A stretch of 48,798 bases of DNA from Candidatus Lambdaproteobacteria bacterium RIFOXYD2_FULL_50_16 (GTDB taxonomy: Bacteria; SAR324; XYD2-FULL-50-16), in assembly GCA_001783695.1 (NCBI GenBank), contig MFNE01000024.1, positions 66,275-115,072 on the forward strand, written 5' to 3'. Under the pieces are notes generated by a model. It was not told where the DNA came from. It ran no database searches and saw nothing but the letters and a program-made list of their open reading frames with translations. Position numbers and translations under genes: made by a program. Positions 9,443 to 17,958 of this stretch are shown in pieces. Position 1 is the first letter of the stretch. The number at the start of each line of letters is the position of its first letter.

Positions 9443-11029
9443 ATGAGCAATCTACCAGCCTTAGTCGAGAACACCGTAAATCAAACGGTGCAACATATCA
9501 CGTTTAACGTGGCCGACGAGGTTTTCGGCGTTGATATCATGTGCGTTGAGGAGATTATTATCCCTCGCAAAGCAACGGCCATCCCGCGCACCCCGGCCTA
9601 TTTCTTAGGCATTATCAACCTGCGTGGCGAGGTGATCTCTATCATTGATATGCGACGGCGTTTTAACCTACCCCCCCATGAGGTCAGCACGGAATCACGG
9701 GTGATCGTGATTTATTCTAACGGCTGCAAATTAGGCATGTTAGTCGATAAAATTGCCAGTATTGTCACCTTGCAAACGGACCTCATACAAGCGGCGAGTC
9801 GGTTTGTTTCTAGTGATAAACAGCGCTACATCGCTGGGTCTTACAAGCTTTCAGATGACCATATTCTTTTATTGCTAGATCACGAGCAGCTTATTGATGA
9901 GGAAGATTTCCACATTCAACAAGAGCTTGGCGCTCCTGCTGGTGGGCGTGACCATCTGGCGGGCAAGGTTGAAGATAAGGTCGAGGCGATACCGGAAATC
10001 TTTTTAGTGGGTTTTGCCATTGGTAAAGAGCGATTCGCTATTGAGTCCTTGATGGTTGAGGAAATCATCCAGATGCCGGAAATCACGTTGGTGCCCGACA
10101 TGGGCGAATTTGTTGAAGGCATTTTTCACTTGCGTGAATCTGTCATCCCAGTGATTCGATTAGGCCAGCGCCTTAGTGTTAAGGGCAAAGAGGTGGATAG
10201 TTCCTGTCCTGTGATTATCGTTCGCATCCATGGGGTAAAGGTTGGTTTGATCGTGGATCAAATTACTGAGGTATATCTGATTAAAGAAACGGAGGTAGTC
10301 GAGCCCCCGATTACCTTAAATCCCAAGCAAATGGAACAGCTTCAAGGGGTGATCAAACTAGAGCGCGGCGAAAAAACGCAGATTGTCATGCTGCTCAAGC
10401 TCGAAAAAATGTTTAGCTTTGAAGAGCATGGTGTTTTAAAAGAATTAGAGTCCGACGGCGAGGACAAAAAAGACAAGTTTGAAGGGGAAAAGGAAGCAGA
10501 GGTTCCGATTTTGGAGTTTGTGCTTAACAAAGAAAAGTACGCCATTGAGGTCTCGAAGACCAACGAGATCATCCCGATGCGAGAAATAGTGCCGGTTCCT
10601 AAATGCCCAGAGTATATCAAGGGGGTAATTAACCTCCGAGGGGAAGTGATTTCAGTGGTGGACCTGCCTAAGCTGGTTGAACATGATAGTTATGAATTTA
10701 CGGATAATACCAAAATTTTGATAGTTAACTCTGGTGGGGAAGTGGCCGGGTTGATTGTTGAAAAAGTGGTGGGGATTCGTCCGGTTCTCTTGTCTGATTT
10801 TGAGCCCCCTTCGGGACTGTTGCGGCAAAGGGGCAACCTCTTTATCCGTGGGATGAGTAAAGACGATAAAACGGACGACATTGTGGTCCTGATGGATTTA
10901 GAAAATACGCTTAAACAAGCTCAAGGGATGAATGAAGAAACATCCGTATCCGGTGAAGGCCTCTTGGGGGTACAGCAAGAATTGGAAAGGCTTGAAGCAG
11001 AGGATCGCAAACTCCTTGGTGACCATTAA
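9443..11029 (+). CDS. Triple-domain CheW chemotaxis scaffold protein
   Basis: A 528-residue protein made of three CheW-like domains in a row (about 17-155, 188-330 and 350-490), joined by charged linkers. Domains 1 and 3 carry the CheW signature NLRGEVISIID or NLRGEVISVVD. Domain 2 has the degenerate HLRESVIPVIR but keeps the arginine. CheW couples chemoreceptors to CheA, and a usual CheW has one domain of about 150 residues. A tandem protein could bridge several receptor or kinase partners in the array. It is the first gene of the chemotaxis operon. No receptor gene lies in the window. The ribosome-binding site is weak. Confidence 0.92.
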   Translation: MSNLPALVENTVNQTVQHITFNVADEVFGVDIMCVEEIIIPRKATAIPRTPAYFLGIINLRGEVISIIDMRRRFNLPPHEVSTESRVIVIYSNGCKLGMLVDKIASIVTLQTDLIQAASRFVSSDKQRYIAGSYKLSDDHILLLLDHEQLIDEEDFHIQQELGAPAGGRDHLAGKVEDKVEAIPEIFLVGFAIGKERFAIESLMVEEIIQMPEITLVPDMGEFVEGIFHLRESVIPVIRLGQRLSVKGKEVDSSCPVIIVRIHGVKVGLIVDQITEVYLIKETEVVEPPITLNPKQMEQLQGVIKLERGEKTQIVMLLKLEKMFSFEEHGVLKELESDGEDKKDKFEGEKEAEVPILEFVLNKEKYAIEVSKTNEIIPMREIVPVPKCPEYIKGVINLRGEVISVVDLPKLVEHDSYEFTDNTKILIVNSGGEVAGLIVEKVVGIRPVLLSDFEPPSGLLRQRGNLFIRGMSKDDKTDDIVVLMDLENTLKQAQGMNEETSVSGEGLLGVQQELERLEAEDRKLLGDH

Positions 11030-11046
11030 AGGGGGAGTGGCAGCGA

Positions 11047-12156
11047 ATGCCCTATAAAGTTTTAGTGGTAGATGATTCGGCTCTGATGCGTTCAGAGATT
11101 AGTAAAATCATCGAAAAAGATAGTGAGTTGCAAGTGGTAGGCACCGCGATTAACGGCCAATTTGCTCTTGATAAGATCAAAAGCCTTGATCCTGATGTGG
11201 TTACCATGGACGTTAATATGCCAGTGATGGACGGGTTAGAGGCCTTAAAGCGAATTATGGCCGAATTCCCTAGACCAGTGGTGATGATCAGCAGTCTGAC
11301 CCAAGAGGGTGCCGAAGAAACTATTAAGGCTTTGGAAGCGGGGGCGGTGGATTTTGTTGCCAAGCCGTCTGGCAGTATTTCGCGTGATATTGACCGGCAA
11401 TCGGACAATATTCGAGAAAAAATAAAAGCGGCCGCTAAAAGTAGAGCTAATAAGAGTTTTATTAGACGGCCTTCAGTGCCGGTTAAAACCATCCTGCGCC
11501 AACCGGCACCTAGTTTTGCTTCGGCAAAAGTAGTAAGAGCCGATGGGTTAAATAGGGACCCAGTTGTCGGTCCTCAGGGGCCGGTGGTGGGGATTGGGGT
11601 TTCGACAGGTGGGCCTAAAACCTTGATGTCCCTTTTGCCCGAATTACCCGGCGATTTTCCTGGGTGTGTCGTGATCGCGCAACACATGCCCGAAAAGTTT
11701 ACCGCTTCCTTTGCCCAACGCTTGGATAATCTGTGCCCTTTAAGGGTTAAAGAGGCAGAAGACGGCGAGGTTTTGGAATCGGGAACGGTTTACATTGCGC
11801 CCGGTGGTAGGCACATGTCTATAACCCACCGCAATCATAAGATATTTATGATCAAAACCACTTCAGAAGGAATGGGAAAGATATACCGCCCTTCGGTGGA
11901 TATTTTGTTTGAGTCCCTTTCTGAGGCTATGGGAAATGCTTGGCTAGGAGTAATGTTGACCGGCATGGGGGCTGATGGGGCTCAGGCTTTGGTCGCCCAC
12001 TACAAAAACGGTGGGCATAGTATCTGTGAATCTGAAGAAAGTTGTGTGGTGTTTGGGATGCCTGGTCGAGTTGTGGAGATGGGAGGGGCTGAGTTTATTT
12101 TACACGAAAACCAGATCTCCGCAAAAATCGTGGAGTTGATCGGGGAATATCGATGA
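11047..12156 (+). CDS. cheB: Protein-glutamate methylesterase/deamidase CheB
   Basis: A 369-residue CheB. The N-terminal receiver has Asp55 in TMDVNMPVMDG and the conserved Lys106 in AKPSG. A basic linker (about 125-175) leads to the methylesterase domain with the catalytic triad Ser186 (GVSTGGP), His213 (AQHMP) and Asp310 (GMGADG). It removes methyl groups from receptor glutamates when phosphorylated by CheA, which provides adaptation. It starts 17 bases after the triple CheW gene, and its stop overlaps the cheR start by four bases (ATGA), indicating translational coupling. Confidence 0.97.
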   Translation: MPYKVLVVDDSALMRSEISKIIEKDSELQVVGTAINGQFALDKIKSLDPDVVTMDVNMPVMDGLEALKRIMAEFPRPVVMISSLTQEGAEETIKALEAGAVDFVAKPSGSISRDIDRQSDNIREKIKAAAKSRANKSFIRRPSVPVKTILRQPAPSFASAKVVRADGLNRDPVVGPQGPVVGIGVSTGGPKTLMSLLPELPGDFPGCVVIAQHMPEKFTASFAQRLDNLCPLRVKEAEDGEVLESGTVYIAPGGRHMSITHRNHKIFMIKTTSEGMGKIYRPSVDILFESLSEAMGNAWLGVMLTGMGADGAQALVAHYKNGGHSICESEESCVVFGMPGRVVEMGGAEFILHENQISAKIVELIGEYR

Positions 12157-12995
12157 GTATGTTTGCCAGTTCACCGCCGATCGAAATTTCAGAATTGGTC
12201 CCAATTCGAGACTTAATTCTGGAGCAAACGGGTATGTTTTTCGAGGAAAAGAAATTTTATTTTATCGAAAAAAGGGTTCAAAAACGGATGCAAGCGACCA
12301 ACTCCACTTCGGTTAGGGAGTATTACCGGTTGCTAAAGCTTGGCGGTGGCGATGAAATCGGCCAATTAATTGAGGAATTGACCACCAACGAGACCTATTT
12401 TTATCGCAATATCCCCCAGTTGCAGTCTTTCGCCGAAGAGGCCCTACAGTTGTTGGTTGAGGAAAAACGCAAGGCTGGAGACTACCGCTTGCGTATCTGG
12501 AGTGCCGCCTGTTCTAGTGGCGAGGAACCTTATACCTTGGTGATGTTGATTAAGGAACACCTGCATGACTTTGCTAGGTGGAAACTAGAGGTCGTTGGAA
12601 CCGATATCGACACCAAAATCATCGCCAAAGCGCAAATGGCCACCTACGATGAGCGTTCGGTAAAGGATGTCCCACCGGTCGTTCTTAACAAATATTTCGA
12701 AAACCAAGGTGGGCGGCATAGGGTGCGTCCCGAAGTGACCAATCTGGTTCAGTTTCACCATCTAAACCTGATGGATCGATATGCCATGCGGCGTATGCAA
12801 GGGTTTGATTTTGCTTTCTGCCGCAACGTGCTGATCTATTTTGATGAAGATTCCAGGAAAAAGGTGGTTAATGGGATTTATGACGCCTTGAATCCCGGTG
12901 GGTTTATCTTTTTGGGACACTCTGAATCGGTGGGTAAATTGAGCGGAGCCTTTAAGTTGGTTAAGTTTCAAAAATCCTTGTCCTATCGCAAATAG
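12153..12995 (+). CDS. cheR: Chemoreceptor glutamate methyltransferase CheR
   Basis: A 280-residue CheR. The N-terminal helical domain (about 10-85) is followed by the SAM-dependent methyltransferase domain, with RIWSAACSSGEEPYTL as the SAM-binding motif, VVGTDIDTKIIAKA, and FCRNVLIYFD near the active site. The early TTNETYFYR segment is also characteristic. It methylates receptor glutamates using S-adenosylmethionine and opposes CheB. No C-terminal pentapeptide-binding or TPR extension is present. The start overlaps the cheB stop. Confidence 0.97.
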   Translation: MSMFASSPPIEISELVPIRDLILEQTGMFFEEKKFYFIEKRVQKRMQATNSTSVREYYRLLKLGGGDEIGQLIEELTTNETYFYRNIPQLQSFAEEALQLLVEEKRKAGDYRLRIWSAACSSGEEPYTLVMLIKEHLHDFARWKLEVVGTDIDTKIIAKAQMATYDERSVKDVPPVVLNKYFENQGGRHRVRPEVTNLVQFHHLNLMDRYAMRRMQGFDFAFCRNVLIYFDEDSRKKVVNGIYDALNPGGFIFLGHSESVGKLSGAFKLVKFQKSLSYRK

Positions 12996-13015
12996 ATGGG
13001 GCTCATGGAGCAGCA

Positions 13016-14944
13016 ATGAACGACGAGCATAGACATAACGTGAATCGTTTGATCCACGACCTCGAACACGGCGACGAGACTACGAGGCGGTTTGCGGCTG
13101 AGGATATCGAATTTGGCAAGAATTTCGAGGCCATCCCTGCGCTTTCCAAAGGGCTTGGTGACTCTAGTATTGCTGTTGCGGAGGCTTGCTCTGCGGCCTT
13201 GATAGCTATCGGTGGCGAGGCGGTGGCCGAGGCCATTGTCAGTAATCTAGGTTCTGAAGATGTGCGGCTTAGAAATTTGACCAGTGAGGTTTTGAGTGGC
13301 CTTGGTGATGCGGCGGTACCTATCTTGGCCAATCAATTACAGTCCTTAGACCGAGACGTTCGCAAGTTTGCGGTGGATTCTTTGTTAATGATCCGCAGCG
13401 AGGCCTCTATGAAGGCCTTGGTGGTCGCTTTAGACGATAACGATGTTAATATCGCCGCCACGGCTGCAGATGGGTTAGGGGAAATCGGTACGGCTAATCA
13501 TCTGGAGATATTAGCGACCTATCTAACTACCGAAGACCAATGGATGAAGTGTGCGGTGGTTAGAGGTATTGCCAGCATTGGTGGTCCTAAGGCGCTGCGC
13601 TTGGTTAGGCCTTATTTGAATGATGAGGACATGGTGGTGCGAATCACCAGCATCCAAGGGTTGGGCAAGATTGGGTTGGTCGATTCGGCCCAAGCTTTAT
13701 TAGAAATGTTGGCCCTAGACGACTTGGGCTTTTATGGCGGCGAGGTGGTGACGGCTTTGTATCAGGTTTTGGGCCAGTTAGAGCGGGATCATTTCCCCAG
13801 CGTAGAGCCAGTCCAAGTCATAGGCAATCTTTCTCGACTGGTGGTTTCAGGGGCTTCTGACCAACGGATGAAAGCGATTGAAATGTTTTCGATCCTAAAT
13901 CTCAAAGATTACGCAGAGGCCTTGATTCCGGCCTTGGGAGACGATAATGAAGACTTGCGTGAGTTAGCTTTGCAGTGCTTAGAAAAGCTGGCTCCTCAAA
14001 ACTTACAACCCTTTGCTGTTTTAGCTAGGGATACTGCCAAGACCGATTTAGAGCGAGATGGAGCGATTCGGGTTATTGCCAGTTCAATCCTGCCCGAGCG
14101 GGACGCTCTTTTGCTAGAAGCTTTGCAAAGTGCCGACAAAGTAACTATCAAAGGTGCCCTATCTTATCTACCCATTAATGTGGGCCCAGCTTTGAGCCGA
14201 GAGCTTGCTCAACATTTGACCTCTGAAGACCTGTCCCTACGCTTGGCCACAGCCTTGGCCATGGGTCGATTGGCTGCTCCCGAATTTATTCCCCTTCTGG
14301 TTCCCCGATTACAGATTGAAAGTGAGCAAGATATTAAAGACGCCATTGATAACGCATTGATTCAAATTGGCTCCTCAGGTAGCAATAACTCAATTGCCCC
14401 TTATATCCAGTCCTTTACCCAAGAAGAGCGAAGTATAGCCCTAGAGCTTTATGGGTACGAAAATCCGGTGAGCCGCCAAAAAGAAATTATCGCCAGCCTT
14501 GGGGACCAACATACTCACATTCGAGTAATCGGCTTAAAGGTGCTGGCAAACTTGAAATTGCTTACTTTGCCGATCGTTGAGCATGCTTTAGCCGACGAAG
14601 ACCCCACGGTGCAGGTCGAGGCTATTAGGGGCTTGGCCCTTTTAAATCTAGGTGATCAATTGATCCCAACCTTGAAAAGCTACGTAGAATATGGTCCAGT
14701 GAAATATGAGCGGGTTCAGGTGGAACTAATTCAACTCTTGGTGCGCTCTGGTTTGCTTGAGGCTTTGGAAATAATAAAGCCGTTTTTGCATTCTCCCTCC
14801 ACCTGGATTAAGATCGAGGCGGTCGAGGGGTTACGGGCGATTGGCAATTCATCGGTCTTGCCCGATTTACAAGAATTAATGGATGATGCGGACGAGGACC
14901 TATTAGAAGCGTTGGAACAAGCAATTTACGAACTCGAAGGATAA
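13016..14944 (+). CDS. HEAT-repeat protein encoded inside the chemotaxis operon
   Basis: A 642-residue protein built almost entirely of HEAT-like helical repeats of about 30 residues. The repeats are visible as recurring blocks such as AIPALSKGLGDSSIAVAEACSA, shortened here as IPALSKGLGD, VPILANQLQSLDRDVRKFAV and LIPALGDDNEDLRELAL. It has no signal peptide, membrane segment or catalytic motif, so it is probably a cytoplasmic scaffold. It sits 20 bases after cheR and 9 bases before cheY, so it is co-expressed with the signalling proteins and may organise the array or a response-regulator output. The specific role is unknown. GGAG lies upstream of the start. Confidence 0.85.
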   Translation: MNDEHRHNVNRLIHDLEHGDETTRRFAAEDIEFGKNFEAIPALSKGLGDSSIAVAEACSAALIAIGGEAVAEAIVSNLGSEDVRLRNLTSEVLSGLGDAAVPILANQLQSLDRDVRKFAVDSLLMIRSEASMKALVVALDDNDVNIAATAADGLGEIGTANHLEILATYLTTEDQWMKCAVVRGIASIGGPKALRLVRPYLNDEDMVVRITSIQGLGKIGLVDSAQALLEMLALDDLGFYGGEVVTALYQVLGQLERDHFPSVEPVQVIGNLSRLVVSGASDQRMKAIEMFSILNLKDYAEALIPALGDDNEDLRELALQCLEKLAPQNLQPFAVLARDTAKTDLERDGAIRVIASSILPERDALLLEALQSADKVTIKGALSYLPINVGPALSRELAQHLTSEDLSLRLATALAMGRLAAPEFIPLLVPRLQIESEQDIKDAIDNALIQIGSSGSNNSIAPYIQSFTQEERSIALELYGYENPVSRQKEIIASLGDQHTHIRVIGLKVLANLKLLTLPIVEHALADEDPTVQVEAIRGLALLNLGDQLIPTLKSYVEYGPVKYERVQVELIQLLVRSGLLEALEIIKPFLHSPSTWIKIEAVEGLRAIGNSSVLPDLQELMDDADEDLLEALEQAIYELEG

Positions 14945-14953
14945 GGAAAAGGG

Positions 14954-15319
14954 ATGTCGAAGAAAGTGCTAGTCATTGACGATTCCCCAATCGTGCGGAA
15001 CCTGCATTCGGTAATGTTAAAGACCGCTGGATTCGAGGTTAGCGAAGCAGAAAATGGGTTTGATGGTCTGGAAAAGGCGATGCAATCTCGCTACGATTTA
15101 ATGGTGGTGGACGTAAACATGCCGAAGATGGATGGTTTCACCTTCTGTCGGGAGATGCGGGCGTCCGAAGAACACAAAGACGTACCCATTATAATCGTCA
15201 GCACCGAAGCCGAAGCTGAAGACAAGATGCAAGGCTTTAGAGCCGGGGCCAACCTATACTTAGTTAAACCGGTTAAGGCCGAGCAGTTGATCGAAAACGC
15301 CAAAATGCTACTTCAATAA
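14954..15319 (+). CDS. cheY: Chemotaxis response regulator CheY
   Basis: A 121-residue single-domain receiver. The acidic pocket is in VIDDSP, the phosphoacceptor is Asp53 in MVVDVNMPKMDG, the switch Thr lies in IIIVSTEAEAED, and the conserved Lys is in YLVKPV. It would be phosphorylated by CheA and act on the flagellar motor switch or another output. It is placed directly between the HEAT-repeat gene and cheA. The lack of an output domain and its position favour CheY over other receivers. Confidence 0.92.
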   Translation: MSKKVLVIDDSPIVRNLHSVMLKTAGFEVSEAENGFDGLEKAMQSRYDLMVVDVNMPKMDGFTFCREMRASEEHKDVPIIIVSTEAEAEDKMQGFRAGANLYLVKPVKAEQLIENAKMLLQ

Positions 15320-15335
15320 CCCCTAGGAGACAGAG

Positions 15336-17921
15336 ATGTCCGACGAACTGGATGATCTGATACAGGGATTTGTCGAAGAATCCCACGAAGCCTTTGAAGC
15401 CATCGAAAACGATTTGTTGGCGATTGAGGAAAATCCCGAAGATGTAAGTATTGTAAACGGTATATTCCGGGTGTTGCACACCATTAAGGGGACCGCTGGG
15501 TTTATGGGGCTCGATGATATCAACCATCTGGCCCACAAGTTGGAAACGTTGTTTGATATGATCCGCAAGGAAACCATGTCTATCAATCCAGAATTGATGG
15601 ACATCTTGCTGCCGGCGATAGATTTATTAAAACTGATGGTTTTTGAATTGGTTCAGCCCGAACGCTCTGAATACGGGCTGGAATCGACGATGGAGTTATT
15701 AGAAAGCTTGGCTAAGGGGGGTGCGATTCCGGCCAAGGTGGTTGAAGAGGAGCCCCCAAAAGTTGAGGTCCCGGTCAAACCGGTTAAGCTGGAACCGGTC
15801 AACTTTGAGCCGGATCCAGACGACGAAGGGCCCATCGTCACCGAGTTGATTCCCGAATTTGTGCAAGAGGCAGAGGAACATCTTCAAACGATTGAGGAAA
15901 ACCTGCTCGCCTTAGAAAAGGACCCGACCAACGCTGAAGCGATTAATGAGGTGTTTCGTGCGACCCATTCAATCAAGGGCACCGCGGCCTATGTTAACGT
16001 GGGCAAGATCACCAGGCTAGGCCACAAAATGGAGACCGTTTTCGACCAGGTGCGAAAAGGTTCTCGAAGTTATTCCTCTGAACTTGCCGACCTGACTCTA
16101 AAAGGACTCGACCTGCTTCGCACTTTGATTTTTATGATCAAAATGGGCGAAGGCGTGGCTGTAATCCAGGTCAATGAAGTGATTGCCCTGCTGGATCGAT
16201 ATTTAGAGAGTGGGAGCAAAGTGGCCAGTGCGGCGGCGGCAGCTCCAGATAAACCGGCTCCCGCTAAAGCAGTACCGGCAGAGGCACATGCCGACTCAGT
16301 TAGTCCCTTGGACGCATTTAAAAATATCTGTGAGCAACAGGCTATTGCCATCGGTGTGACAGGTGGGGAACTGCGTTCTGGCGAGATTTCCCAAGAAAAC
16401 TTGATGGTGCTTAATCGGGCGATCAAAACCCTTCACGGGGGGGCTGAGAAAATTGGGGCCAAACAAATGGTTGCTTGGCTTGAGGAGTATGGGGAGTTGG
16501 TCTTGGCGGTCTTGGCACAAGAAAAAAGCGCAGCCGAAGTGAGCGCGGAAGCAGCGACTTTGCAGGCCTCGATTGAGTCCGAATTGCTCCGTTATAGCCA
16601 AATGAAAAACGGTGAGCAAAATATAGAACCGGAAGCAGCCATAGCCACCTCTGCTAATCTACCAGCCAAAGCTAAAGTAGCGGCACCCGCTAAAAAACCG
16701 GCACCTGAAGCCAAAGTTCCAGAACAGGAATCAGAGATTAAAACCATGCGGGTCGATTCCGACCGGCTGGATATCTTTATGAACCTAATCGGCGAATTGA
16801 TTATTGCCCGCAATAGCTTCAACCACACCTTAGGAGAGTTGGCTGGGTCTAATTTACCTGCAGCGGTGGTGTCTAATTTACGTGGGGTCGAAGCGGCTTT
16901 TAACCGGATTTCAGAGGATCTGCAAGGTACGTTAATGGCCATGCGCCTGATCCCGGTAAAAACTGTATTCCAAAAGATTCCAAGGATTGTCCGCGATATT
17001 TCCCGCAAAACTGGGAAAAATATTACCCTACAGATGGTTGGGGAGAATACCCAGATTGATAAATCAATTATTGAGATGATTGGGGACCCTTTGGTTCACA
17101 TTATCCGCAATAGTTGCGACCATGGGGTCGAAACCCCTGAGGTCAGGAAGGCGGCAGGTAAGCCGGAGCAAGGCAATATTATTTTAAAAGCTAGCCACTT
17201 AGGCAGCAGTATAGCCATTGATATTATAGACGATGGGGCGGGGATTAATACCCCTCGTGTCTTGGAAAAAGCCTTAGAACGCGGGCTGATTCGGCCTGAA
17301 CAGGCAGAACTGATGGACGACAAAGCTATTAACGCCTTTGTGTTTCATCCTGGATTTTCTACGGCGGCGCAGGTTTCGGATATTTCTGGCCGAGGCGTTG
17401 GGATGGACGTAGTTTTAACCAACATCCAAAAGATTCATGGTTCGGTCGATGTCGAGTCCGAGCGAGGTCAGGGTTGTCGGGTTAGGCTTTTATTACCCTT
17501 AACCTTGGCCGTAATCGACGCCTTGTTGGTGATCGAAAACAAGCAGATGTTTGCAATCCCTTTGGAAGCGGTCAAAGAATCTATCGAGATTCGCGAACAA
17601 GACTTGCACCAACTGAAGCAAAAAGAGGCGATCAATCTGCGCGGCGAGATTATTGGGGTGGCTCGATTGGCCCGACTGCTTGATCTACCTGAAAAAGAGG
17701 CGGACCCTAACCGAGTGGTTTCAGTGGTTTTTGTACAGGTGGGCAATAAAACGATGGGGATTGTGGTGGACGACCTCTACAATCAACAAGAAATCGTGGT
17801 TAAACCCTTGCAACCTTATTTAACCCGAATTCCTGGGATTAGCGGCTCGACAATCTTGGGAAGCGGCGATATCATCCTGATTCTGGAACCGGCCGAATTG
17901 GTCGAATTGGCCTCGGTTTAG
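15336..17921 (+). CDS. cheA: Chemotaxis histidine kinase CheA with three Hpt-type domains
   Basis: An 861-residue CheA. Hpt1 has His48 in RVLHTIKGTAGFMG and Hpt2 has His211 in RATHSIKGTAAY. A third helical module (about 322-425) aligns with them, but the phosphoacceptor position is Lys364 in RAIKTLHGGAEKIG. Low-complexity Ala/Pro/Lys linkers separate the modules. The dimerisation domain (about 470-545), the ATPase domain with HIIRNSCDHGVE (588-599), DDGAG and GRGVGMDVV, and the CheW-like P5 domain (about 722-861) follow. I see no separate P2 CheY-binding domain. It phosphorylates CheY and CheB. AGGAG precedes the start. Confidence 0.96.
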   Translation: MSDELDDLIQGFVEESHEAFEAIENDLLAIEENPEDVSIVNGIFRVLHTIKGTAGFMGLDDINHLAHKLETLFDMIRKETMSINPELMDILLPAIDLLKLMVFELVQPERSEYGLESTMELLESLAKGGAIPAKVVEEEPPKVEVPVKPVKLEPVNFEPDPDDEGPIVTELIPEFVQEAEEHLQTIEENLLALEKDPTNAEAINEVFRATHSIKGTAAYVNVGKITRLGHKMETVFDQVRKGSRSYSSELADLTLKGLDLLRTLIFMIKMGEGVAVIQVNEVIALLDRYLESGSKVASAAAAAPDKPAPAKAVPAEAHADSVSPLDAFKNICEQQAIAIGVTGGELRSGEISQENLMVLNRAIKTLHGGAEKIGAKQMVAWLEEYGELVLAVLAQEKSAAEVSAEAATLQASIESELLRYSQMKNGEQNIEPEAAIATSANLPAKAKVAAPAKKPAPEAKVPEQESEIKTMRVDSDRLDIFMNLIGELIIARNSFNHTLGELAGSNLPAAVVSNLRGVEAAFNRISEDLQGTLMAMRLIPVKTVFQKIPRIVRDISRKTGKNITLQMVGENTQIDKSIIEMIGDPLVHIIRNSCDHGVETPEVRKAAGKPEQGNIILKASHLGSSIAIDIIDDGAGINTPRVLEKALERGLIRPEQAELMDDKAINAFVFHPGFSTAAQVSDISGRGVGMDVVLTNIQKIHGSVDVESERGQGCRVRLLLPLTLAVIDALLVIENKQMFAIPLEAVKESIEIREQDLHQLKQKEAINLRGEIIGVARLARLLDLPEKEADPNRVVSVVFVQVGNKTMGIVVDDLYNQQEIVVKPLQPYLTRIPGISGSTILGSGDIILILEPAELVELASV

Positions 17922-17958
17922 CGCAGTTTGCCGAGGGCCTTAAACCCTTGGGAATTGC

